From positions 1-22,951 of the forward strand of contig URGG01000020.1 of assembly GCA_900547345.1 (NCBI GenBank): a stretch of DNA of 22,951 nucleotides. The letters run 5' to 3'. The notes under the pieces are model-generated. The model had not been told where the DNA came from. It ran no database searches and saw nothing but the letters and a program-made list of their open reading frames with translations. This document shows, in pieces, positions 6,011-13,794 of this stretch. This DNA comes from an uncultured Collinsella sp. Lineage in GTDB: Bacteria; Actinomycetota; Coriobacteriia; Coriobacteriales; Coriobacteriaceae. The translations under genes and the position numbers were made by a program. How positions within the stretch are numbered: position 1 is the stretch's first letter; each line of letters begins with the position of its first letter.

Positions 6011-6360
6011 TGGATCATCCCCTTTTGGCGATAATGCTCATCCATGGCGTCGGAATAGATTGTGTCCCAACCGCGATCGTCGGATACGGGCGACGCAGCG
6101 ATGCCCAAATCTGCATAAAGCCGGTCTGCCGCTGCCCACGACGCGGCGAACGGCGTATCGGGCGCGACGGTCTGCTGCCGGTCGTCGACGGCCGCAAGCA
6201 CTTCCTCGCACTGCCTGCCACCCTGTGCGACCTTGGCCACGACTTTTTTGATGAGCTCGGGCAGTGACCCGCCCGAAAGCCGTAGCACCTCCTCGGCACG
6301 GTTCTTGACCTGGCGATCTACGCGAACGTTCACCTGCGCCATGCCGCCAACGGTAGCCAT
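6007..6360 (-). CDS. Ribbon-helix-helix antitoxin (RelB/DinJ-like)
   Basis: 117 residues. The N-terminus (AQVNVRVDRQVKNRAEEVLR, about 8-27) is a ribbon-helix-helix DNA-binding strand-helix of the RelB/DinJ type, followed by a second helix (SLPELIKKVVAKVA). The C-terminal half is acidic and probably disordered until it binds the toxin. The ATG at 6360 is preferred to one at 6405 because GGTGAGG lies five bases upstream of it and because the longer frame would include the operator palindrome. It would bind and neutralise the PIN toxin and repress its own promoter. Confidence 0.85.
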   Translation of the reverse strand: MATVGGMAQVNVRVDRQVKNRAEEVLRLSGGSLPELIKKVVAKVAQGGRQCEEVLAAVDDRQQTVAPDTPFAASWAAADRLYADLGIAASPVSDDRGWDTIYSDAMDEHYRQKGMIQ

Positions 6361-6383
6361 CTCAACCTCACCTTCAGCATTTA

Positions 6384-6429
6384 CTAGCATTGCTAGCACA
6401 AGCATATATCCGAGCTAACATCTCGTCAA
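6384..6429 (-). promoter_or_regulatory. Promoter and operator of the toxin-antitoxin operon
   Basis: On the minus strand TTGACG (6429-6424) and TATGCT (6406-6401) are 17 bases apart. Just downstream is a perfect 13-base palindrome, CTAGCA-T-TGCTAG (6384-6396), with further ATGCT-like half-sites towards the gene. This fits the tandem or palindromic operators used by ribbon-helix-helix antitoxins to repress their own operon. Confidence 0.65.
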
Positions 6430-6480
6430 ACAAAAGAAGGCCTGCACCCTGGCGGCTGCGGTGCCACCCGAATGCAGGCC
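6430..6480 (-). terminator. Terminator of the P-type ATPase operon
   Basis: GGCCTGCA at both ends (6480-6473 pairing with 6446-6439) forms an 8-bp stem with a GC-rich 26-base internal section that can pair further. On the minus strand it is followed by TTCTTTTGTTT. It lies 20 bases after the ATPase stop. Confidence 0.8.
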
Positions 6481-6499
6481 ATACACTCAATCGAAAACG

Positions 6500-8575
6500 C
6501 TAACGCAGGTAAGCCTTCGCATTGCTCAGGCTGTAGGCAATCGTTGAGCCGTTGTGCAGCAGTGACGACGCCTGCGGAGTAATCATGCCGGTAATACCCA
6601 ATGCCAACAGCGCCGAGTTGGTGAGCATCACCTTGGAATACGAACTCGTCAGACGGTCGATAAGCCCCTGGCTCATGCGGCGCAGGCGCACGATCGCGGC
6701 GAGATCCGTGTCGGTCAGGATGATATCGGCGACCTCCTTGGCGATGTCGCTTCCACCGCCCATGGCCAGACCCACATCGGCCAAACCAAGCGCCGGTGAG
6801 TCGTTGACGCCGTCGCCCACCATGGCAACATGGCGCCCCTCGCGCTTAATCCGCTCCACATAGGCGTACTTGTCCTCGGGCAGCAGCTCGGCCTTAAACT
6901 CGTCGACGCCTGCCTCGCGAGCAATGCGCTCGGCCGTACGCTCCGAGTCGCCCGTGAGCATGACCACGTGCTTAACGCCCAACGCGTGCAAGTCGGCGAT
7001 GGCCTCGCGGACCCCGGGCTTAAGCGGGTCCTCGATACCGAGCACGCCCACAACGGTGCCGTCGACCGCCAGATACAGCGGCGACAGCCCCTGCATCTGG
7101 AGCTCGATTTGCTCCTTAATGTCGGACTCGAGTTGCGCACCCTCATCCTCGAATACAAAGTGCGCGGAGCCGATGATGGCGCGACGCTCCTCAATGGACG
7201 AAGCGATGCCGTGTGCCACGATGTACTCGACCGCAGTGTGACGCTCGCGGTGCTCGAGTCCACGCTCGCGAGCAGCGTTGACGACGGCGCGCGCCACCGG
7301 ATGCGGGAAATGCTCCTCCAGGCAGGCAGAAAGGCGCAGGACCTCGTCCTCGCTCCAGCCGTCGGTCGTGAGCACGCAAGCCAGGCGCGGCTGCGCCTCG
7401 GTCAGCGTACCGGTCTTATCAAACACAATGGTGTCGGCCTTGGCAAACGACTCAAAGTACTTCGCGCCCTTGACCATCACGCCCATCTTGGCAGCATCGC
7501 TCATGGCGGTCATGACGGCGACGGAACCCGTGAGCTTGAGTGCGCACGAGTAGTCGACCATCAGCGCCGCCGAGGTCTTGATGAGGCTGCGGGTGGTAAG
7601 CGCAACCAGGCCCGCGAGCAGGAAGTTCCACGGGACGATCTTGTTGGCAAGGTCCTCCATATGCGACTGGCCCTCGGACTTGAGCGAGTCGGCCGTCTGC
7701 ACGAGCGAGACGATCGAGCGGAGCTTGGTCTGAGCCGTATTGGCGCGCACACGCACCAAGATGCCGCCGTCTTCCACGACGGTGCCGGCGAACACGTCGT
7801 CGCCCACGCTGCGCTCGACGGCCAGCGGCTCGCCGGTCAGGGTCGCTTGGTTGACCATAGCGCTCCCCTGCTCGACAACACCGTCGATGCAAATGGACAT
7901 GCCAGTGCGCACGGCGACCAGGTCGCCGGGCTCAAGCTCGGTCGCGGCAACGCTTACCTCGGTGTCGCCGACGACCTTCTGCGCCTTGTCGGGCACATCG
8001 AGCAGCGAGTTGATGAGCTCGTTTTCGCTCATGGCGCGGGTGTAGTCCTCGAGCAGCTCGCCCACGTTGAGTAGGAACATCGTCTGGCCCGCGGTGTCGA
8101 CGTCGCGTTTGACGAACGAGATGCCGATGGCCGAAGCGTCGAGCACGGGAACGGTCAGGCGCGGCCGCGCCAGCTCATGAAGGGCAGCGCGCAAAAATGC
8201 CATATAACCGGCCACGACAAATACCGCACGCAGCGGCGTAGGCAAGAACCAGCGACGTGCGTAATGGGCACCGACGAGTGTCGCCAGGTCCATAACGAGT
8301 TTGTGCTTGCGCGGCTCGAGTTGCATCACGTAGCCCGACTTGGCATCGGCGATAGCTTGAGCATCGAGTGCGCCCAGGGCGTCGAGCACGCTTGCGCGGC
8401 GCGGCTCGTCGTACTCCAGCGCCATCTGGCCAATGCGGCCATACACGCGCACCTTGTGCACGCCATCGATGTCGCCGCCAAGCTTAAGAAGTGCATCGAG
8501 ATCGCTCTCTGGCACAGGACCCGCCAATTGAAGACGGGTCCTGCCGGGGATCTCGCTAATAATCGAGAATCTCAT
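6500..8575 (-). CDS. P1B-type metal-transporting ATPase, FezB-like (P1B-6)
   Basis: 691 residues, a complete P1B ATPase. Actuator motif TGE at 247-249, phosphorylation motif DKTGTLT from 386 (D386), the P1B-specific HP at 425-426, and GDGVND at 587-592 are all present. The metal-site motif in the sixth helix is SCA (343-345, DYSCALKLTG) instead of CPC, and the last helices carry SLLHNGST. SCA is the signature I associate with the P1B-6 subgroup, which includes FezB of iron-storing ferrosomes. There is no CxxC metal-binding domain; the N-terminus instead has PGRTRL (10-15). It probably moves iron or another divalent metal across a membrane. The gene lies 18 bases after a small membrane-protein gene and shares its promoter. 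Substrate and organelle role are inference. Confidence 0.9.
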   Translation of the reverse strand: MRFSIISEIPGRTRLQLAGPVPESDLDALLKLGGDIDGVHKVRVYGRIGQMALEYDEPRRASVLDALGALDAQAIADAKSGYVMQLEPRKHKLVMDLATLVGAHYARRWFLPTPLRAVFVVAGYMAFLRAALHELARPRLTVPVLDASAIGISFVKRDVDTAGQTMFLLNVGELLEDYTRAMSENELINSLLDVPDKAQKVVGDTEVSVAATELEPGDLVAVRTGMSICIDGVVEQGSAMVNQATLTGEPLAVERSVGDDVFAGTVVEDGGILVRVRANTAQTKLRSIVSLVQTADSLKSEGQSHMEDLANKIVPWNFLLAGLVALTTRSLIKTSAALMVDYSCALKLTGSVAVMTAMSDAAKMGVMVKGAKYFESFAKADTIVFDKTGTLTEAQPRLACVLTTDGWSEDEVLRLSACLEEHFPHPVARAVVNAARERGLEHRERHTAVEYIVAHGIASSIEERRAIIGSAHFVFEDEGAQLESDIKEQIELQMQGLSPLYLAVDGTVVGVLGIEDPLKPGVREAIADLHALGVKHVVMLTGDSERTAERIAREAGVDEFKAELLPEDKYAYVERIKREGRHVAMVGDGVNDSPALGLADVGLAMGGGSDIAKEVADIILTDTDLAAIVRLRRMSQGLIDRLTSSYSKVMLTNSALLALGITGMITPQASSLLHNGSTIAYSLSNAKAYLR

Positions 8576-8593
8576 AGTTTGTGCCTGGGAGCG

Positions 8594-8839
8594 TTACTCA
8601 GCTGCCTCGTCAGCAGCGGCCTCGCTCTGGGTGATGTAAGCAGCCTCGGCAACCATGTCATCGACATTGGCCTTGGCCTGCTCGACCATGTCCTGGTAGC
8701 CGTTCTTGATGCGCATGCCGCACGCGATACCCTGCACGCAGGCATTCTTGACCGGAGCGCTGGTAAGCAGCTTGATGCCGGCCGTGCCAAGCAGAAAACC
8801 GCCACCGACAAGCAGGGTATTGAACGTCGACTTCTTCAT
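8594..8839 (-). CDS. Small DUF6110-like membrane protein paired with the P1B ATPase
   Basis: 81 residues. One hydrophobic segment rich in Gly (LLVGGGFLLGTAGIKLLTS, residues 9-27) is followed by an amphipathic helix (about 30-60) and an acidic, Ala-rich tail (SEAAADEAAE). The GGFLLGTAGIKLLTS pattern resembles the short DUF6110 proteins that often precede heavy-metal P-type ATPases; the match is from memory. The ATG at 8839 follows AGGGAGAAG with good spacing, and an upstream ATG at 8899 is not used. It may shape, anchor or regulate the ATPase or its membrane compartment. The glycine-rich single helix could oligomerise. Confidence 0.8.
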   Translation of the reverse strand: MKKSTFNTLLVGGGFLLGTAGIKLLTSAPVKNACVQGIACGMRIKNGYQDMVEQAKANVDDMVAEAAYITQSEAAADEAAE

Positions 8840-8923
8840 GTTGCTTCTCCCTTTTGCCGCATTGGACGCGGCACGGTGCCTCAGCACCCGAGTAAACAAG
8901 TTTGCTCGAGCACACTTTTGGAA

Positions 8924-8955
8924 AATAGTTTAGTTTATCTAACTATTAAGGTCAA
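8924..8955 (-). promoter_or_regulatory. Promoter with overlapping dyad, probable metal-responsive operator
   Basis: On the minus strand TTGACC (8955-8950) and TAAACT (8932-8927) are 17 bases apart. A perfect 7-bp dyad (AATAGTT at 8924-8930, AACTATT at 8941-8947) covers the -10 and spacer, and nested inside is TTAG-N5-CTAA (8930-8942). TTAG/CTAA half-sites recall DtxR/IdeR/MntR-type metal-dependent repressor boxes, which would suit a metal ATPase operon. The regulator is not identified. Confidence 0.6.
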
Positions 8956-8996
8956 CAAAGGTTAACTTTTTGGAAACTATGGGGGTGAACTCAATA

Positions 8997-9021
8997 TGAC
9001 AAAGGGACTGCCCCTTTGTCA
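8997..9021. repeat. Palindromic repeat, TGACAAAGGG type, copy 1
   Basis: TGACAAAGGG (8997-9006) pairs with CCCTTTGTCA (9012-9021) around a short loop. A near-identical palindrome occurs at 15294-15320. It ends six bases before the ABC gene stop at 9027, so it could act as an RNA 3'-end hairpin for that operon, but no T-run follows. It looks like a dispersed REP-type element. Confidence 0.75.
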
Positions 9022-9026
9022 CATTC

Positions 9027-10784
9027 CTACAGCTGCCAGTCCGCCGACTCCTTTTGCAGTGCGACCATACGGGCAAATTCTCCACCTGCTGCCTTGAGCT
9101 GCGCCGGAGCGCCCTGCTCGGCAACCACACCATCCTTGAGTACAACGATTTTGTCGGCATTTTCCACCGTACGCATACGGTGAGCAATAACGATAACCGT
9201 CTTGCCCGCGAGCAGGCGGGAAAGCGCCTGCTGAACCACGGTCTCGTTCTCGACGTCCAGGCTCGCCGTGGCCTCGTCCAAAAGGACGATGGGGGCGTCC
9301 TTAAGCAGCGCACGAGCGATGGAGATGCGCTGGCGCTCGCCGCCAGACAGCTTGGAGCCGTTCTCGCCGATCATGGTGTCGTAGCCCTGCGGCATGCGGT
9401 TCACGAACTCGTCGCAGTTGGCGGCACGCGCAGCCGCAAGCACTTCCTCATCGGTGGCATCACGACGCCCGAGGCGGATGTTCCCCATCACCGTGTCGTC
9501 AAAGAGCAGTACGTCTTGGAACACAATGGCGTAGTCGCGCAGGAGCACCTCGGGATCCACGCTCGCAACATCCACGCCACCCACGGTAACCTTGCCCGCG
9601 GTGGCATCCCAAAAGCGCGCGGCCAGGCGGCTCACCGTAGACTTACCGGAACCCGAAGGACCGACCAGTGCCGTAACTTCGCCTTCCTTGGCGGTAAAGC
9701 TCACATCGGTAAGAACTTTCTCGCCGGCGCGGCCGTCCTCGCCCGCACCATATCCAAATGCCACGTGATCGAACACCACATCGTGGCCCGCGGGCTCAAA
9801 TTTCTCGCTGCCCCGCGCCACGGGCTCTTCCATGATGGAACGCATGCGCTTGGCAGACGACTCGGCGGCAAACAGCTCGGACATTAACATTAACGCCTGG
9901 TCAAAAGGCGCATAGATGCGGCTCACCATAAGCAGGAAGGCAAACATCACCAAAAAGTCGACCTGCCCGGAGGCGACCATCGCGGCGCCCGTGACCAGCG
10001 TGGTGGCAATGCCCAGACGCAGGATGGCAAAGGCGGAGTTGACCAAAAGCCCGTTAGCGAGCTCGCCCTTGGTGGTCTCATGCTCCTCGGCATCGATCAC
10101 GGCGTTGAGCCCCTCAAGATAATGGGCCTCCTGGTTGGTGGCGCGGATCTCGCGAACGCAGTCGAGCGTCTCTTGAATAGCCTCGGTAACCTTGACCTTC
10201 TCGGCACGCACGCGATCGAACACCGGAGTCATGGGGCCGCGTGTTAGATACAGCACGGCAAAGGCCACGGGAACGCTCCAAAACGCCGCGATCGCCAGCT
10301 GCCAGCAAAAGAACAGCGACGCCACGAACACAATGGCGCTTGCGATGATGGCGCCCCAAAGCTCTCCCAGCACGTGGCTGTAGGCGTGCTCCATGGCCTG
10401 GACGTCACCCATGATGGTCTCGGTTAAATCGGCCAGATCACGACGACCAAAAAACGACAGCGGCAGTTTGCGCAAGCGCTCGGCAATCTCCATACGCTGC
10501 TTGCCGCACTCCTCGTAAAAGATGCAGTAGGTGTAGTAATACTGCTGCCAGTTAGAGGCAAAGAGCAACACGAAAAAGACCAGGAGCCCGCCCACGATCG
10601 GCAGGGCATCCGGCAGGTCAGCCCCGCTGGCGAGATGCTCGACAAAACCGGCCATAACCAGGAATAAAAAGCCCATGCCGGCCATGGTAATGAGATTAGT
10701 GAGCGTGGTCCAGAAAATGCCGCGTTTTACGCCGGCGACGCCTTTATCGGATAGGAAATACTTCTTTTGGAATGAGGCGAACAT
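9027..10784 (-). CDS. ABC transporter half-unit, permease fused to ATPase (YbtQ/IrtB-like)
   Basis: 585 residues. A six-helix exporter-type membrane domain (about 20-310) is fused to a nucleotide-binding domain with Walker A GPSGSGKS (375-382), signature LSGGERQ (479-485) and Walker B IVLLDEA (499-505). It starts immediately after the stop of the upstream half-transporter (TAAATG), so the two should be made together and form a heterodimer. The segment ERLRKLPLSFFGRRDLADLT in the first intracellular loop resembles the siderophore-type transporters YbtQ/IrtB, which have an exporter fold but import metal-siderophore. Direction and substrate remain inference; a drug or peptide exporter is the alternative. 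Confidence 0.9.
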   Translation of the reverse strand: MFASFQKKYFLSDKGVAGVKRGIFWTTLTNLITMAGMGFLFLVMAGFVEHLASGADLPDALPIVGGLLVFFVLLFASNWQQYYYTYCIFYEECGKQRMEIAERLRKLPLSFFGRRDLADLTETIMGDVQAMEHAYSHVLGELWGAIIASAIVFVASLFFCWQLAIAAFWSVPVAFAVLYLTRGPMTPVFDRVRAEKVKVTEAIQETLDCVREIRATNQEAHYLEGLNAVIDAEEHETTKGELANGLLVNSAFAILRLGIATTLVTGAAMVASGQVDFLVMFAFLLMVSRIYAPFDQALMLMSELFAAESSAKRMRSIMEEPVARGSEKFEPAGHDVVFDHVAFGYGAGEDGRAGEKVLTDVSFTAKEGEVTALVGPSGSGKSTVSRLAARFWDATAGKVTVGGVDVASVDPEVLLRDYAIVFQDVLLFDDTVMGNIRLGRRDATDEEVLAAARAANCDEFVNRMPQGYDTMIGENGSKLSGGERQRISIARALLKDAPIVLLDEATASLDVENETVVQQALSRLLAGKTVIVIAHRMRTVENADKIVVLKDGVVAEQGAPAQLKAAGGEFARMVALQKESADWQL

Positions 10785-12611
10785 TTAGGCCTCGCCTCCC
10801 TTCGTGACGACGGCATCCGCGGTCGCTGCAGTGATTTTCCAGCTCGCGGCCTGTTCGTATTCGGCCCACATCTTGGCATACAGACCCTCTTGGGACAGCA
10901 ACTCGGCATGGGTACCCGACTCCTGCACGCTGCCCTGGTTGAGCACCACGATTTGGTCTGCGCCCACTACAGTCGAGAGTCGGTGCGCAATCATAATGAC
11001 CGTGCGACCCGCCGCCAGCTTGCTAAAGGCGCGCTGGATGAGCGCCTCGTTCTCGGGGTCGGCAAACGCCGTGGCCTCATCGAGCACCACGATAGGCGCG
11101 TCTTTAAGGATCGCGCGGGCGAGTGCCACGCGCTGGACCTCGCCGCCCGAAAGATAAGCTCCGCCGGCACCGAGCATGGTATTGATACCCTGTGGGAGCT
11201 TGGCCACAATATCGTCGCACTGAGCTGCGGAGAGGGCCGCACGCACTTCGTCGTCAGTGGCCGTAGGCTTGGAGGCGCGCACGTTATCGGCAAGTGTTTG
11301 CCGGAACAGCTGGTTGGTCTGGAACACAAAGGCAACCTGGTCCATAAGCTCGTGCGGATCCATATCGCGAACGTCCACACCGCCTACGAGCACTCGACCC
11401 GAGGAGACATCCCAAAAACGCGGGATCAGGCTTGCGCAGGTTGACTTACCGCCACCCGAGGGACCCACCAGGGCGAGGGTGCTACCAGCGGGAACGCTGA
11501 AACTCACATGGCTAACGGCAGGTGCTTCGGCACCCTCGTACGTAAAGCTCACGTCCTCAAATCGCACGTCGCCGCCGGCAGGATGCTTGGGTTGCGCGGG
11601 CACGGAGAGCCGCTTGGAATCCATGACGCTTCGAATACGAGCCAGCGAATCGGCACTCATCTGAGAGGCCTCGCCCACAAACATGAGCTTGGTCATGGCC
11701 GTCGGCACCACGGCCGAAAATATCGCGTAAAACGTGAAGTTGGCCATAAAATGCGCGAAGTCCGTCTCGCCCGGCGCCAACAGCAACGCCACGGGCAACA
11801 GGAATGCCACAAGACCATTGAGCGCGGTAAGGTTGAGTACCTGCGGACCTCGACAGAACGTGCCCGAATAGTTTTGTGCCATGTCGGCGTATTCGGCGAT
11901 CGCATCGTGGAAAGCCTTAAAGGAGTAGACCGTCTGCTGAAACACCTTGACCACGGGGATGCCGCGTACGTATTCGGTGCCGGTCTTGTTCATCTTGACC
12001 AGCGCTCCCATGTAGGCCTTCATAAACTCGCCGCCCTTGCCGCCCATCATGGCGGCCATGGCGCCAAACGAAATGGCCACCGAGATGAGGCATGCCGCGC
12101 CCAAGCGCCAATCGAGGGCGAAAAGCAGCACGAGCAAGCCCACGACCATGGCGACGGCGCCTGCGATATCGGGCAGCATGTGTGCGAGCAAAGTCTCGGT
12201 GGAGGCGGCGCACCCGTCTACAATGCGGCGCAGCTCGCCGGTGGCATGCGTGTCGAAGTAGCCGAGCGGCAGCTTAAGCAGGTGCTCGCTCGTAGTCTTG
12301 CGGATATTGGACGCGCAGCGAAACGCGGACAGATGCGTGCACATGAGCCCCACGAAATAAGCTACGATGCTTGCCAGCGCAAACCCCACGGCCCACCAAC
12401 CGTACATCGCGATGTTAGTGGCTTCGCTCCAGTTGGGCGCCACGGCGATCAGGTCGCGCGCGACAAGCCAAATGCACACGTACGGGCCAAAGCTCAGCAG
12501 CTGCGAGAGCGCCGAGAGCGCCATGCCCAAATACGTTAGGAATTTGCGGTCGCCGGCATACGCGAGCAGCTCGCCGATGCCTCCACCTTCCCTTTTTGAT
12601 TCCTTTGCCAT
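10785..12611 (-). CDS. ABC transporter half-unit, permease fused to ATPase (YbtP/IrtA-like)
   Basis: 608 residues with an exporter-type membrane domain and a C-terminal ATPase: Walker A GPSGGGKST, signature LSGGEVQR and Walker B IVVLDEATAFADPENE. The DEATAFADPENE form is typical of the YbtP/IrtA side of siderophore ABC importers as I know them. The ATG at 12611 follows AGAAAGGAATCTC, a good ribosome binding site; a longer frame from 12674 is not needed. It is first in a two-gene operon with the second half-transporter and is divergent from an AraC-type gene across 114 bases. No N-terminal siderophore-interacting domain, as in mycobacterial IrtA, is present. Confidence 0.9.
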   Translation of the reverse strand: MAKESKREGGGIGELLAYAGDRKFLTYLGMALSALSQLLSFGPYVCIWLVARDLIAVAPNWSEATNIAMYGWWAVGFALASIVAYFVGLMCTHLSAFRCASNIRKTTSEHLLKLPLGYFDTHATGELRRIVDGCAASTETLLAHMLPDIAGAVAMVVGLLVLLFALDWRLGAACLISVAISFGAMAAMMGGKGGEFMKAYMGALVKMNKTGTEYVRGIPVVKVFQQTVYSFKAFHDAIAEYADMAQNYSGTFCRGPQVLNLTALNGLVAFLLPVALLLAPGETDFAHFMANFTFYAIFSAVVPTAMTKLMFVGEASQMSADSLARIRSVMDSKRLSVPAQPKHPAGGDVRFEDVSFTYEGAEAPAVSHVSFSVPAGSTLALVGPSGGGKSTCASLIPRFWDVSSGRVLVGGVDVRDMDPHELMDQVAFVFQTNQLFRQTLADNVRASKPTATDDEVRAALSAAQCDDIVAKLPQGINTMLGAGGAYLSGGEVQRVALARAILKDAPIVVLDEATAFADPENEALIQRAFSKLAAGRTVIMIAHRLSTVVGADQIVVLNQGSVQESGTHAELLSQEGLYAKMWAEYEQAASWKITAATADAVVTKGGEA

Positions 12612-12725
12612 GAGATTCCTTTCTAACGGCTTGAGAGTTAACCGTAATGAACTTATCATTGCTGTGTTAGCCATGGCTCACAATCAAGCCAGGCGTGGAC
12701 GTTTCTGCAAAGGAAAGGAACGCTT

Positions 12726-13730
12726 TTGCAAATACGGCGGGCAGCGACCGACATAACCGAGCTCTACGCACCGCAATTTGAGCAGTTTGGCCTGGAGCTT
12801 ACCGGCAAGGGCGCCGTCTTTACCGGCGAGGTGGCAAACGACCGGGCGCACGGCCGCGCATGGATTATGCCTCTCTCCCCTGCCTGCATCGTCATGGAGC
12901 ATTTCATCACCCCGACGCACGATATGTACCTGGCCGAATACACACCCGAGCCATACGCCTGCGTGAGCGAAGTCAGCGCGCCCACACTTACATGCATGCC
13001 CGAGGCTGGCATAACGCCCGCGAACCTCAAACCATTGCATGGACCGTGGCCAAACAATGCCGTTTGCAGCTTTATCCAAGATAGCTGTGGCGAAGAATTA
13101 AGCCCGCTGTTTGCGGGGGAGCTTTATCACTCGCGCTCGGTGCTCTTTTTGCCTGGATATTTTGACGAACTGGAGCACCGCTATCCCACCGAGTTCGCGG
13201 GAATCTTTGAGGCGTTTGCCGAGCCATGGCACGAGGAAGCGACGTCTGCCATCTGCCACACGCTGCGCCGGATTAACGAGGACCGCGCCCGCACCGTAGG
13301 CGGACACGTCTATATGCAGGGCATCGTGGAGACCATGGTCGCGGAGCTCGCCTGTTCGTGCGCGGCCCACAAGCAGGCGCGGCAGGCGGCAGACACACGC
13401 GTCAGCATAACCATTGCCGAAGAAGCAACGGCAATGATTGAGCGCGCGCTCGACAAAGGCAGACATGTGGGTATCAACGAGGTGGCCGAGAGGCTCTACA
13501 CAAGCCGCTCCAAACTATGCGCCACCTTTAAGGCCCAAACTGGCGAGTCCCTGGGCGCCTACATTCGCAGACGCCGTATGGAGCGAGCACAGGACCTTTT
13601 GGCCGATAGCGCGCTCACGATAGCGCAGGTAGCAGAGCGCCTAGGCTACCCTCAGCAGGCCGCCTTCACCCAAGCCTTCAAACAATACACCGGCATGACA
13701 CCCACGGCTTGGCGAAGCAAGCATCGCTAA
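12726..13730 (+). CDS. AraC-family transcriptional regulator
   Basis: 334 residues. The C-terminal ~100 residues hold the two helix-turn-helix motifs of the AraC family: NEVAERLYTSRSKLCATFK and LTIAQVAERLGYPQQAAFTQAFKQ (split here at 20 or fewer residues: LTIAQVAERLGYPQ, then FTQAFKQYTG), ending in TPTAWRSKHR. The N-terminal ~230 residues should sense a ligand but match no family I can name. The start is TTG at 12726, with AAAGGAAAGGA at 12710-12720 as ribosome binding site. It is divergent from the ABC transporter operon (gap 12612-12725) and is the obvious candidate to activate it, as YbtA does for ybtPQ. The gap contains no further gene. Confidence 0.92.
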   Translation: MQIRRAATDITELYAPQFEQFGLELTGKGAVFTGEVANDRAHGRAWIMPLSPACIVMEHFITPTHDMYLAEYTPEPYACVSEVSAPTLTCMPEAGITPANLKPLHGPWPNNAVCSFIQDSCGEELSPLFAGELYHSRSVLFLPGYFDELEHRYPTEFAGIFEAFAEPWHEEATSAICHTLRRINEDRARTVGGHVYMQGIVETMVAELACSCAAHKQARQAADTRVSITIAEEATAMIERALDKGRHVGINEVAERLYTSRSKLCATFKAQTGESLGAYIRRRRMERAQDLLADSALTIAQVAERLGYPQQAAFTQAFKQYTGMTPTAWRSKHR

Positions 13731-13794
13731 GGCCCAGGCTCCCTGGCCGTAACGGAGCGATTAATTAGCCGCCGCCCGTCAGCTCACCCAGGAT

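Noticed and set aside
6830..8074. 414-codon + strand frame antisense to the P-type ATPase
   Set aside because: The ATPase carries all catalytic motifs; the antisense protein has shadow-like composition.
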